Made by a program: the position numbers and the translations under genes. From Proteus columbae (GTDB lineage: Bacteria > Pseudomonadota > Gammaproteobacteria > Enterobacterales > Enterobacteriaceae), in NCBI RefSeq assembly GCF_009914335.1, contig NZ_CP043925.1, forward strand, positions 2,480,001-2,544,000: 64,000 bases of DNA, given 5' to 3'. This document shows positions 46,378 to 55,454 of the stretch, piece by piece (the stretch's first letter is position 1; each line of letters starts with the position of its first letter). The notes beneath the pieces were generated by a model. The model made no database searches, was not told where the DNA came from, and saw only the letters and a program-made list of their open reading frames with translations.

Positions 46378-46918
46378 AGAATGAAGAGCCAGGTTGCTGT
46401 AAAAAATCTAATTCTTCGGGTGTAGATGTTCTGCCTAAAATTTCATTACGATGAGGATAACGACCATATTTATCAATAATTTCTTTATGTCGCAGTTCAT
46501 ATTGATATGTATTTTCATCATTAAGCTGAGAAAACAAGGTAACCGCATCTTGATGAATTTTGGGTGATTCTGAATGCATAAATGGCATGATAATAAACTT
46601 ACGTTTAACGGGTGTTAAAGTCAGATATTCAGATAACCGGGTGGCTTCTTGCGCTAAGATTAATGCCATATTATCTTGGGCGAAAGCTTTTGGCGTATCA
46701 CGCCAAATATTACGTGAGAACTGATCAAGAATAATAATCTCAGCTAAGCGCCCTTCTATCGTTTCTCTCCATGATGCCAGCTCGCCACGACTCGCACTTA
46801 AACATAATTCACCAAATCTACGGCTAATTTCTTTATCAAACTGAATATCTTTTTTAAACCATTGCTCTGGTGTGCATTCTTCAAACCAAAACGTCAAAGT
46901 TGATTGATAAGGGATCAT
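46376..46918 (-). CDS. DUF924 family protein
   Basis: A 180-residue helical cytosolic protein of the DUF924 family (tetratricopeptide-like). The conserved LTFWFEECTPEQWFKKD at the N-terminus, IILDQFSRNIWRDTPKAF (about 66-83) and YGRYPHRNEILGR (about 151-163) are family hallmarks. The function is unknown. The frame opens at GTG 46930, but the ATG at 46918 fits the family start better. Confidence 0.88.
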   Translation of the reverse strand: MIPYQSTLTFWFEECTPEQWFKKDIQFDKEISRRFGELCLSASRGELASWRETIEGRLAEIIILDQFSRNIWRDTPKAFAQDNMALILAQEATRLSEYLTLTPVKRKFIIMPFMHSESPKIHQDAVTLFSQLNDENTYQYELRHKEIIDKYGRYPHRNEILGRTSTPEELDFLQQPGSSF

Positions 46919-47493
46919 AAAAACTACCACGCTAGTTATTTATTAATCAAAACAGCGTTTATTTTCATCAAAATAAACGTTATTGACGGGTTACTACTTT
47001 GGTAAGTTACCATTTTAATATAGTGACGGCTATTAACCCCTATCCGAAAAGGATATAAAAATAAATCCCCTTTTCAATCTTAAAAGGGGATTTTAAATGC
47101 TTCCTAGCTAACGCTTAAATCCATTAAGTCGCGCCATCCATAAGCTCATTTATCTACAAGTATGTATAAAATGGCATTCATCCCATTTATTACATTCTGT
47201 CGATATCATGATGTAATATAATTAACCTGTGCATTTTACAAACATTGAATTTATCTCTTCATCACTATCCTGCCTTAAAAATCAGCATTTAAAAATTTTA
47301 ATTTTTATAATAAAACCACTAAAAAAGATCGATACCATTTTGTTCTATTTTTAATAACCCTCTTTTCAAAACAATAAAGGTTGTTACAAATAATAAGCTA
47401 AATCAATCTACTACATTTTATTTTTTTGATTTTTAGGCTTTAACCTTGTTATTATCTTGTGTGACTACACCGTAAAGAAATCGGAGATCAAAA
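46919..47493. other. Gene-free region after the DUF924 gene
   Basis: It contains a hairpin AAATCCCCTTTT (47063-47074) / AAAAGGGGATTT (47082-47093), which may end a transcript entering from either side. No further ORF or RNA gene is visible. Confidence 0.5.
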
Positions 47494-47502
47494 ATGAGAT
47501 GA

Positions 47503-47607
47503 ATGTTTAAAATTTGCACATTAGTAATGACATTTATTGAAAAGTTTGCCCTATTCCTCTGTTTCTTTAACAATTTTGGAGTACAATTGTTGCAGTCTAT
47601 TTACTGA
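47503..47607 (+). CDS. Possible small ORF upstream of the ghoT-like gene
   Basis: A 34-codon hydrophobic frame ends 10 bp before the toxin ATG. GGAG lies 7 nt before an earlier ATG at 47494, which would make only Met-Arg before a TGA, and this is followed at once by the ATG at 47503. Such an arrangement could couple or limit translation of the toxin. It may also be chance. Confidence 0.25.
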   Translation: MFKICTLVMTFIEKFALFLCFFNNFGVQLLQSIY

Positions 47608-47617
47608 ATGATCTGTT

Positions 47618-47797
47618 ATGTCTGCTATCTCTATTATTGGAATAAGCTACCTTATTGGGGCTGTAATATCGTTTATTATTACTTTCTTTTTAACCAAAGA
47701 TCCTAGCCTAGCCATGCGCCTTTTAAGTGCATTATTAATAGCCTTAACTTGGCCTCTTAGCTTCCCTATGGCACTTATCTTCTCTATTTTTAGTTAA
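47618..47797 (+). CDS. GhoT/OrtT-type small membrane toxin
   Basis: A 59-residue protein with two membrane helices (about 7-25 and 34-57). Its second half, RLLSALLIALTWPLSFPMAL (34-53), closely matches E. coli GhoT (RLLSAFLVGITWPMSLPVAL) and OrtT. These toxins damage the inner membrane and lower ATP and proton motive force. No GhoS-like antitoxin of about 98 residues is adjacent, so it resembles the orphan OrtT, which acts under stringent-response stress. The ribosome binding site is weak. It is too short to be picked up by length-limited gene finding. Confidence 0.85.
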   Translation: MSAISIIGISYLIGAVISFIITFFLTKDPSLAMRLLSALLIALTWPLSFPMALIFSIFS

Positions 47798-48167
47798 TTT
47801 TCCAAAACAAAACGGATAATGTAGTTATATTCTATTAAATTAGAATAATAACTATTTATTATTCTACGGATAATTACTTATATTAATTTAATTATAAAAA
47901 TAACACATTTAGCTTAGATTTTATTAAAGAAAAAATATTTAATTGTTGGTTTAAAACTTAAATGACATCAAATTACGCTATATATCAATCAGTTAAAGCT
48001 GAATCAATTTTTCAAAAATATAGATACCCGTTTAAATACACTTTATAAGTTATAATGTTTTTATAAATTTACAATCAAACTTAATTTCATTACAGTATCT
48101 AATGTAAATTGGTTAAATGCCTTTCTTTTTATATTACCGAAAATAAATTATTAATCAGAGCCTAAAT
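47798..48167. other. AT-rich region between the toxin gene and the Rob-like regulator
   Basis: TAGAATAATA (47841-47850) pairs with TATTATTCTA (47857-47866) and may end the toxin transcript. The rest is AT-rich and holds the promoter of the AraC-type gene; nothing else is visible. Confidence 0.45.
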
Positions 48168-49085
48168 ATGTTTAGCGAAAATGTCATTACAGATATTATC
48201 TATTGGATTGAAGAGAATTTAGAAAAAGATCTCAAACTCGAAAATGTCTCACAGAAATCAGGATATTCGAAATGGCATCTTCAACGTATGTTTAAAGAAC
48301 AAACAGGTCTGACATTAGCCTCTTATATTCGAGCAAGGCGTCTTTCGTGTGCTGCAGTCGAATTACGTTTACAAAGAACGCCACTACTTGATATTGCGTT
48401 AAAATATCGTTTTGATTCTCAGCAGACATTCTCAAGAGCGTTTAAAAAACTGTTTAATATAACGCCTTATAATTATCGTAGAAAAGAGAATTGGCAAGCT
48501 CACGGCTTTACACTACCGTTAAGAAAATTTAGTGGTTTTAACCTCGATATTGAAATTGTCACAATAGACTCTCTTCCACTGATCGGTATAGAGCATACCT
48601 ATAAAGCGAATATGATTGATTGGAATTTTAGTACAGAAAAAGCGCGGGAAGATTACTGGAAAGTGTTCTTTCAAAATGCACTTTATAAACATGATAAAGT
48701 CTATGCGGTACATAATATTTTATCTAAGAAAAATGATGAATTAACCGTTAAATATTCAACTATGATGGGTAATACGCCTGAAATTTATAATGCTCAATTG
48801 ACTCATCGAACTCAGATAGAAAACACAAGATATTTAAAATTTAGTATTCCTGAAGCATTATTAAAATTAGATTATAAAGATATCATCTATAACACCTATG
48901 GTATTTTACTTAGAAAACTCAATATACCAAGAAAGAACGGTGCTCCAGATATTGAAGAGTATATTTTTAAAGATGAATATCCTATTTCAATTCTTTTAAA
49001 CAAACCTGCATCACTATTAAAAGATGTTAATTATTATATTCCTATTGAAGTAGATGATAAGGATAAAGGAAAAATAAAAGAGTAG
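48168..49085 (+). CDS. Rob-like AraC family regulator with GyrI-like domain
   Basis: A 305-residue regulator of the Rob/SoxS/MarA branch. The two helix-turn-helix motifs are N-terminal (LENVSQKSGYSKWHLQRMFK at about 24-43 and ALKYRFDSQQTFSRAFKKLF at about 75-94). A GyrI-like ligand domain occupies about 120-295. It could activate efflux and stress genes through marbox-type sites, mdtG being one candidate target in this window. It is not E. coli Rob itself, and no partner gene is adjacent. Confidence 0.87.
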   Translation: MFSENVITDIIYWIEENLEKDLKLENVSQKSGYSKWHLQRMFKEQTGLTLASYIRARRLSCAAVELRLQRTPLLDIALKYRFDSQQTFSRAFKKLFNITPYNYRRKENWQAHGFTLPLRKFSGFNLDIEIVTIDSLPLIGIEHTYKANMIDWNFSTEKAREDYWKVFFQNALYKHDKVYAVHNILSKKNDELTVKYSTMMGNTPEIYNAQLTHRTQIENTRYLKFSIPEALLKLDYKDIIYNTYGILLRKLNIPRKNGAPDIEEYIFKDEYPISILLNKPASLLKDVNYYIPIEVDDKDKGKIKE

Positions 49086-49103
49086 TTTTATCTTATTGCT
49101 GAT

Positions 49104-49133
49104 AAGCCACCTATAAAATAGGTGGCTTTTTTA
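49104..49133 (+). terminator. Terminator of the Rob-like gene
   Basis: AAGCCACCTA and TAGGTGGCTT pair around 5 nt and are followed by TTTTTTAT. Confidence 0.9.
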
Positions 49134-49409
49134 TAAAAAAATTATTTCAGGATCGTTTTTATCACGACTTTTAATATAGTCAAATTAAATAACTCTGAAC
49201 TAAATAAGTAAGTTTCTCATTTTATTATTTGAAGTGAAAAACTTCTCAGTAGCGATATTTATTGAAAATAAGAAATGAATGCTTTGCCACAGTCCTCTGC
49301 TCATTTCGGTGTTAATTTCAAGAAATAAACAACTTGGCTATATATTATTTATAATTCATTATAAATTAATCAGAGGTGATTTTTTTACTCTTGATTGGGT
49401 ACTTAAATT

Positions 49410-50975
49410 TTAATATCCTATAGCTATATAGGAAAAATATGCACTTTCAGTATCACCTTCCAAAGTGAACCCTTCTTTAGTATGCCGGCTCGTTCCTAAC
49501 CTTCCCCATCCACTATTATTTGTCACAACAATAACGAAAACTGTATTAGGAAAAGGAATAGGGAATTTATAATCCCACGATCTTCCATCATGAAACCATT
49601 CTTCTTTACCCCATTGTTGAATGATTCCCGTATCTCCGCATTTCAACCATCCGTTAACATCTTTTTTAGCTGTATTTTTAGAACCGCTATTACCTACTAA
49701 TGCATAGTTCCCTTTCGGTTGATATTTACTATCAGACTCACCTTTGGAATAGCTATATCCAGAAACTAAATAATTCCCTTTTGGCTGATATTTACCATCC
49801 GATTCTCCCTTAGAATAACTATAACCCGATACTAGATAATTCCCTTTCGGCTGATATTTTCCATCTGATTCACCTTTGGAATATGCGCCCACATCAGCTG
49901 CGGTCGGTTTATTTTGACTATTAAACTCTTTTGCCCATGGTGTAAAATTACCTTTATCATACTGGCTACGAGAATAAATACGGCTCGTGTTATAAACATA
50001 ATAAAGTTGAGTAATACCAGCATTTTTTAAAACAATTAATGTACCCGCCATGGTTTCTGGGTAATTTAAATTTGTAGTCGCATTTGCATTCGCTGGCTGA
50101 AAATAAATACCCGCTGTTTTATAGTTATTTAAATTTTGATTAGCGCCAATTGAAATCGCCTGATTAGAAAAAATATCTTGCGATGTTACCGTCACATCGC
50201 CACTCAATGGCTTATCATTAACTTTACGTGTCGCAGTAACATAATTGCCTTTCGCTTGATATTTATTATCCGCTTCAGATTTTGAGTAACTATAACTCGC
50301 TACTTGGTAATTCCCTTTCCCCTGATATTTACTATCAGATTCTGCTTTAGTATAACTTTCACCTTTAGTCGCATAATCGCCCGACGGTTGATAACTTCCT
50401 TTTGGCTGATATTTACCATCAGATTCTACTTTGGTATAGCTATCGCCCTTAGTGGCATAATTTCCCGCAGGGGCATAATTCCCTTTCGGTTGATATTTCG
50501 TATCAGTTTCGGCTTTAGAATAACTATGACCTTCAACTTGATATTTACCTAGTGGTTGAAAGCGTTTGTCCGCATCGTCTTTAGAATAAGCGCCAACTTC
50601 ATTCGCTGTAATATCCGCTTTTAATTCAATCCATGCATTACCAGCAATTGGCTCAACATTATTATTTTCAATTTTAGACTGCCAAGCTTTATTTTTATGA
50701 TAAACCACACTACGAATAGGATAAGGTTTGCCTGCTTCCGACCACTTAGCAAAACCCTGCAATTGCATTTCACCAATAGACTCAGTGATATCGTGAAATA
50801 AACTATTCATTTTTTCACGTTCAATATCTTTTGCTGCTGGATCAGTAACTTGGTCACGTTCATAATCGTAACCATAACCTTGTGTATAAGACACAGAACC
50901 ATCAGATTGAATTTCAACAGGCACAACTGTTTTATCCCCTTGTGTTGCAAAGGGGGTTTTAAATATTTTAGTCAT
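49410..50975 (-). CDS. Tail fibre, receptor-binding protein
   Basis: A 521-residue fibre, the last gene of the cluster. An N-terminal baseplate-attachment part (about 1-125) is followed by repeats of about 20-22 residues of the type YSKAESDSKYQGKGNY (about 129-245). A central domain comes next (about 250-355), then more repeats (about 364-428). The C-terminal tip (WLKCGDTGIIQQWG, then PFPNTVFVIVV and YIAIGY) resembles the gp53-like fibre ends of other phages. It should set which strains are bound. No chaperone or invertase follows; the gene is monomorphic here. Confidence 0.88.
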   Translation of the reverse strand: MTKIFKTPFATQGDKTVVPVEIQSDGSVSYTQGYGYDYERDQVTDPAAKDIEREKMNSLFHDITESIGEMQLQGFAKWSEAGKPYPIRSVVYHKNKAWQSKIENNNVEPIAGNAWIELKADITANEVGAYSKDDADKRFQPLGKYQVEGHSYSKAETDTKYQPKGNYAPAGNYATKGDSYTKVESDGKYQPKGSYQPSGDYATKGESYTKAESDSKYQGKGNYQVASYSYSKSEADNKYQAKGNYVTATRKVNDKPLSGDVTVTSQDIFSNQAISIGANQNLNNYKTAGIYFQPANANATTNLNYPETMAGTLIVLKNAGITQLYYVYNTSRIYSRSQYDKGNFTPWAKEFNSQNKPTAADVGAYSKGESDGKYQPKGNYLVSGYSYSKGESDGKYQPKGNYLVSGYSYSKGESDSKYQPKGNYALVGNSGSKNTAKKDVNGWLKCGDTGIIQQWGKEEWFHDGRSWDYKFPIPFPNTVFVIVVTNNSGWGRLGTSRHTKEGFTLEGDTESAYFSYIAIGY

Positions 50976-50980
50976 AAGAA

Positions 50981-51637
50981 TTATTCTCCGAAATTACTCT
51001 TCAGAAAGTTTTTACGATATTGACCATAACCAAAGGCCTTCTTGGTTACGATACGATATTTGACGCCCACGCCAGAAGGACGCGGCATTAAGTCGAAGTT
51101 TTCTAATAAAAGACGTAAACGTTCATCTGGATTAAAATTAAAAACATAATACATATACGTCATATCAAAAGGATCGAGCACAAAGACTTTGCTATCTTCA
51201 CGCCAGAAAAAACGTTTAAGAAACTCATTAATATTGGTCACGGTAGGACTTTGAGTGAGATTAAAATAACGCATTCTCACCAGCATTCTTTTTTGATCTA
51301 AAGTCAGCGATAGAGTGTAATCCGCATTTCGTCTAAAGTTTGCCTTAAAATTGGCTTTATTTTTACCAAAACCAAGACCTATTTTATTTTTATCACTAGG
51401 AGGAATATCTATTCCTAAAGGTACATCTAAAATGCGTGACCATACTGATAAACCAAAATCGTTAGCTGTATCAATATTAAATACATCTCGATACCAGTTT
51501 TGCCAAAATGAAACCGTAGATTGATTAAAGTAAGCCGCTTTTAAATGTGCTAATGCTTTTAGCTTATCTGCATTTTCATATTGCCAGAGGATCGCTTTTA
51601 GTAGATCAGAATGAAAATCAAATTCTTGAATATTCAT
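50981..51637 (-). CDS. DUF2612 baseplate/tail protein (P2 gpI analogue)
   Basis: A 218-residue protein of the DUF2612 family, found after gpJ in contractile tails and thought to link the baseplate wedge to the fibre, like P2 gpI. Its ATG overlaps the J-like stop by 4 bp (ATGA), and the fibre gene starts 5 bp after it. The C-terminal PRPSGVGVKYRIV is typical. Confidence 0.85.
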   Translation of the reverse strand: MNIQEFDFHSDLLKAILWQYENADKLKALAHLKAAYFNQSTVSFWQNWYRDVFNIDTANDFGLSVWSRILDVPLGIDIPPSDKNKIGLGFGKNKANFKANFRRNADYTLSLTLDQKRMLVRMRYFNLTQSPTVTNINEFLKRFFWREDSKVFVLDPFDMTYMYYVFNFNPDERLRLLLENFDLMPRPSGVGVKYRIVTKKAFGYGQYRKNFLKSNFGE

Positions 51638-52821
51638 ACGATCACCACTTGTACCGCCCCTTTTGGTAATCGGGCAATTTGATTAAGACCAATAGGAATT
51701 AATGCAACATTCCAATTTTTTCCATCTGTTGAAAGCTCCACTTTAGTGACAAATAAATGAGGCTCCACCGCATTAACCGCCGCTGAAATTTCAAAAGGAG
51801 AAACTTCTCGCCCGACCACCAGCCCGTTGTCTCCATCTATTTCACCCTGTACCCACTTCTCTAAAGCATTAGGAATAATGGTTTGTGCATCAATATTGGA
51901 TTTTTTTACAGAAATACGGCAAAACACCGGTATTTCTTTCGGTCGTGAAAATTTAATAGGATATTCTTGACCACTTGCTGGCTCTATTACCTTTATTTCA
52001 ATTTCACCATTAAATGCAGCACCTATTGTTTTTGTTCTTAATAATGATTTAGCAATTTCATGGCTATCCCCACCTTCTATACACACGTAAATGCTATGCG
52101 GTAATAATGAAATACCATCAACAATTAACGCTTTATCATTAAAATTTTCACGAAAAGAAAGAGAATTAACGCCCTCTAATTCATATAGCGAAGAAGTAAT
52201 TGCTTCTGCGACGCTGACTGTATTTTTAGCGAGTGTTTGTTTACGCCGACGCCTTGCCTTTATATCTGACTCAGCATGACGACCAACAACTGCATGGGTT
52301 AAGTTATTCACTTTTTCCCATCCCAATACAGAACTTGCCACTTTATTTAATTGCCCAATACCACAACTAATAGAACCATATTCTTTGGCTCGCATATCGC
52401 CTTTAATTTTTCCATTATTAGCGATAATTAATGGTGATAACGTTTCAAAAACAGCCCCCATTATTGTGAGTGCCTGAGAACCTTTAGGAATAATAGTACC
52501 GGGAATACCCGTAAACTCGACATCACTTAAATAAGAATGTGTGGCATTAATACGCTCGCCGCCCATTAATGCCCATATTGCATCGAGAAAAATACCACCA
52601 GCAATATCTGGATTTATTTGATTTGCCAGTTCAGCATTATTACGAACAATCGCATCCCGATTTTCAATTTCCATAGTCACCAATACTCCTTGTGGAGTTT
52701 CTGGCGATAAATTAATGGATTGACCAAATACAGCACGAAATTCGTCTTCTACACGATTTCGTAATGTTGATGTATCAGGAACAATCACACCTTTATTATT
52801 GATATAACGATAGTCAGCCAT
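51634..52821 (-). CDS. Baseplate J-like wedge protein
   Basis: A 395-residue baseplate J/gp47-family protein, the main wedge component around the hub. The N-terminal segment FGQSINLSPETPQGVLVTM (about 33-51) and DIAGGIFLDAIWALMG (about 73-88) are family hallmarks. It overlaps the gp25-like gene by 8 bp and the DUF2612 gene by 4 bp, showing tight coupling. Confidence 0.92.
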   Translation of the reverse strand: MADYRYINNKGVIVPDTSTLRNRVEDEFRAVFGQSINLSPETPQGVLVTMEIENRDAIVRNNAELANQINPDIAGGIFLDAIWALMGGERINATHSYLSDVEFTGIPGTIIPKGSQALTIMGAVFETLSPLIIANNGKIKGDMRAKEYGSISCGIGQLNKVASSVLGWEKVNNLTHAVVGRHAESDIKARRRRKQTLAKNTVSVAEAITSSLYELEGVNSLSFRENFNDKALIVDGISLLPHSIYVCIEGGDSHEIAKSLLRTKTIGAAFNGEIEIKVIEPASGQEYPIKFSRPKEIPVFCRISVKKSNIDAQTIIPNALEKWVQGEIDGDNGLVVGREVSPFEISAAVNAVEPHLFVTKVELSTDGKNWNVALIPIGLNQIARLPKGAVQVVIV

Positions 52822-53158
52822 TCAATGTAAATCCTCCATATATCGTGCGTATATCTGCCTGATATTTCAATGTTCCTTCTTCTAGAAAAGCATGGAAATA
52901 AGTGATAGAGACAACTTCCTCTATTTCAGCAATACGTTGTCGAAACGCCATTTCAAATAAAGGAAGATCAACTTGTCGGCTAAATGTAGCTGACCAATAA
53001 GGAATACCTTTATCTTTTTTATGTAGCATTTCACCACGGACAGCCTTAATAAAATGCTGACAAAGATTTTTTACTGCATCATCGTTGTCACAAATTTGAA
53101 GGTTACCATCAGCACCTATCGCAAAATCATTCTGCTGGTTTATTGAAAATGTCCTCAT
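52814..53158 (-). CDS. gp25/gpW-like baseplate protein
   Basis: A 114-residue protein between the spike and the J-like gene, the place of gpW/gp25, which starts sheath assembly on the baseplate. It has an acidic front (FAIGADGNLQICDNDDAVKN) and a conserved-looking middle, FRQRIAEIEEVVSI (about 72-85). Identity rests on position and general fit. Confidence 0.75.
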   Translation of the reverse strand: MRTFSINQQNDFAIGADGNLQICDNDDAVKNLCQHFIKAVRGEMLHKKDKGIPYWSATFSRQVDLPLFEMAFRQRIAEIEEVVSITYFHAFLEEGTLKYQADIRTIYGGFTLNG

Positions 53159-53847
53159 ATTGGACTCCCTGTATTGTCTTTCCCTGCTTGTACCCCACTA
53201 TGAGTATGTGTTGAGCCGATATCTTTTCCGTTATGGCGCATCAGCCCACCTTGTGAATCACTATTACCATTTACAGCGTAATTACCATTAACAGTAACAT
53301 TGCCAGTAAATATCGTTTCAGGTGCGTTGATCTCATATTTTGGGGTTTCTAATACAACTTTATCGTTATGAAGAGAGAAACAGACTGAACCATCCATTGA
53401 CTGAATAACTAAGGCATCAATGTTCTTCCCATCAATAGCCCATCCTTTGATCGTGTCAGGAAAAAACATAGCATCACTAAACGAATGTAATCGTGTTGTA
53501 TTGGGTTGATCTTCTAAACCACCACGTTGAAAAATAAGGCTAATATCACGATCACAGGCTTTTAACCAGCCAAAATCACCAGGTTTAATGGGGGCTCTAA
53601 TAAAAAATCCACCGCCACCAAATCGAAACACAGGAATGTTAGCAACAGGGGCTCGAGAGATTTTTTCATCATCCGTAGTCAACATCATGACCAAGGGCTT
53701 TATCATGGCTCGATTGGTTTTTTCATCATAATTAATGACAGTTGCGGGTAACATATCATCTGTATTCATCATTAAATGGCGAAATGCAGACGAAAAAGCC
53801 CCTGCCAATGAACCAACACTGGCAATATCATTATTGGGTTTACTCAT
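53155..53847 (-). CDS. Gp138-type membrane-puncturing spike (gpV analogue)
   Basis: A 230-residue spike with an N-terminal OB-like domain (about 35-115) and a C-terminal beta-helix tip. The HTH-SG near residues 213-217 resembles the metal-binding H-x-H apex of phage spikes. It pierces the target outer membrane when the sheath contracts. It overlaps the gp25-like gene by 4 bp. Confidence 0.85.
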   Translation of the reverse strand: MSKPNNDIASVGSLAGAFSSAFRHLMMNTDDMLPATVINYDEKTNRAMIKPLVMMLTTDDEKISRAPVANIPVFRFGGGGFFIRAPIKPGDFGWLKACDRDISLIFQRGGLEDQPNTTRLHSFSDAMFFPDTIKGWAIDGKNIDALVIQSMDGSVCFSLHNDKVVLETPKYEINAPETIFTGNVTVNGNYAVNGNSDSQGGLMRHNGKDIGSTHTHSGVQAGKDNTGSPI

Positions 53848-53849
53848 AG

Positions 53850-54662
53850 TTAAGCTCGTTTACATGTTGCGGTATAGGCAAAATCAGCATCATGAGAGGC
53901 AACTTTAAATTCAAGCTGCTCAATAATGTAATCGCCATTTAGTGAGGTATTTAGTTTACTATCAAGGCGAAGCATTCCACCTAATTCAGAGGTACTATCG
54001 ATAAGATAACTTACCGTCAATCCACTCTCCGTGGCTTTAGGAATGCCAATCATGCCTGAATTCATATTCAAAATACGAAATCGGCTTTTTAATGCTTTAT
54101 CATCATCTTTTACGAATAACGTATCATCATCAATAAAAGCTTTAACATTTCCCGACTCTTGTAAACGCTCTATTTGATGTAATGCAGAGCCACAATAATA
54201 CCAATTGGCAATATTTTTATCGGTCGCCTGAAAATCCAATTTCACGCCACAATCATTAGCAATAACTAACGCGATTTCACTCAATTTTTGAATTGCGCCA
54301 CCACTAGAAGAAATAATTTTCCCAGAACAATGATGGCTAGTTTTTGCAGATAACGTTACGGTGACATTCGGAGGAGAGTCTATTTCTGCACTGACGATAT
54401 CGCCAATAAAAAGCGAAAATAAACCAGAGTTAATTCGACCAACTTCTAAATAAAGCCGCCGAGCTTGCTTATTTTTATTATAAGGACTGGTTTCCGTCAG
54501 CAAATAATCCCTTGTCTCGGCATTAAGCCCTGTAATAGCGATTTTACATTCGTTTTGTAATGGATTTGCATATTTTTTTCCTCCTGCTGATATACGCAAT
54601 CCTTCATACCATTGAAGCCTTTCGCCGACCTCAATCCCCACCCTTATTCGCCGAAGATCCAT
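53850..54662 (-). CDS. Baseplate hub protein (gpD/gp27-like)
   Basis: About 270 residues, in the position of the hub that connects tube and spike. The mix of beta-strands with LQWYEGLRI near the N-terminus and YIIEQLEFKVASHDADF at the C-terminus fits hub proteins of this tail type. GGAG lies 8 nt before the ATG at 54662; an ATG 6 nt upstream is too close to it. It overlaps the preceding gene by about 30 bp. Confidence 0.75.
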   Translation of the reverse strand: MDLRRIRVGIEVGERLQWYEGLRISAGGKKYANPLQNECKIAITGLNAETRDYLLTETSPYNKNKQARRLYLEVGRINSGLFSLFIGDIVSAEIDSPPNVTVTLSAKTSHHCSGKIISSSGGAIQKLSEIALVIANDCGVKLDFQATDKNIANWYYCGSALHQIERLQESGNVKAFIDDDTLFVKDDDKALKSRFRILNMNSGMIGIPKATESGLTVSYLIDSTSELGGMLRLDSKLNTSLNGDYIIEQLEFKVASHDADFAYTATCKRA

Positions 54663-54951
54663 CTTCATTACTCCAATACACTAATGATTGTGTTTTTGTA
54701 AATTCCTCATACCACGGTAAAGCATCATTTTCTGTTAAAAAAACTAAATTAATCCCTTGTTTTAAATAACAATAAGGAATAATAGGTGTATTAGCGACCA
54801 AGCGAATACCTGTAATAAGCACTTCACCATCTCGCTCAATATCACAAAACATGGTTTGATTAGCGACCTTCAACGTAAAAATCCAATCAACACCAGCTAT
54901 TTCGACAGAAAATCGCTGATTAGGAATAGCTTGTAATGGAATAGTTTGCAT
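54631..54951 (-). CDS. Baseplate plug protein
   Basis: A 106-residue protein starting IPLQAIPNQRFSVEIAG, typical of the phage baseplate plug family (DUF6983), which closes the hub. It overlaps the hub gene start. Confidence 0.78.
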   Translation of the reverse strand: MQTIPLQAIPNQRFSVEIAGVDWIFTLKVANQTMFCDIERDGEVLITGIRLVANTPIIPYCYLKQGINLVFLTENDALPWYEEFTKTQSLVYWSNEDGSSANKGGD

Positions 54952-54963
54952 TTTATCTACCTC

Positions 54964-55452
54964 CTATTTTTCTTTTTTTCCTATTTGTGTTGATTTTTTA
55001 CTTTTGACATTTCCACGATTGACTGTTGAGGTTTGCTTTGGTTTTTTTGTCGATTTAGAAGATTTTTTATTATATTCAGGCTCTATTGTTTTCCATTCTA
55101 TAAATTTGAGTTTTAATTCGATGGCATTCACTTTTTGGGGATCTTCATCATGACTGAGGCTCTCTAACAACATCGGTTGATAGGTTTTGACTCTAGTTTG
55201 AATTCCCACTAGTGTGTGTTCGTCATAAAGCTGCTTGATAATAGAGTAACGATTCACAATATCACCCGTTAATAGTAATTCGACACTTATACTAATAGGG
55301 TCAACAATGATGTGGTCGCTACGATTTTCACCATTTTCAACCGCAAATTTAATAACTTGGTGACTATCAGTAATCGAAACTTTCATCGGATTAACGCTAT
55401 CAAATAGTGTTGCAAATGACTCTAAATCAAAAATTCTAACTTCAGTTATCAT
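54964..55452 (-). CDS. Dit-like or tail-tube-end baseplate protein
   Basis: A 162-residue protein with an N-terminal domain like the Dit_N/DUF6046 group (about 1-120) and a lysine- and serine-rich C-terminal tail (about 125-162). It follows the tape-measure gene by 2 bp, the usual place for the distal tail protein. The basic tail is odd for this family and may contact the tape measure or DNA-free tube lumen; this is a guess. Confidence 0.65.
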   Translation of the reverse strand: MITEVRIFDLESFATLFDSVNPMKVSITDSHQVIKFAVENGENRSDHIIVDPISISVELLLTGDIVNRYSIIKQLYDEHTLVGIQTRVKTYQPMLLESLSHDEDPQKVNAIELKLKFIEWKTIEPEYNKKSSKSTKKPKQTSTVNRGNVKSKKSTQIGKKEK

Positions 55453-55454
55453 AA

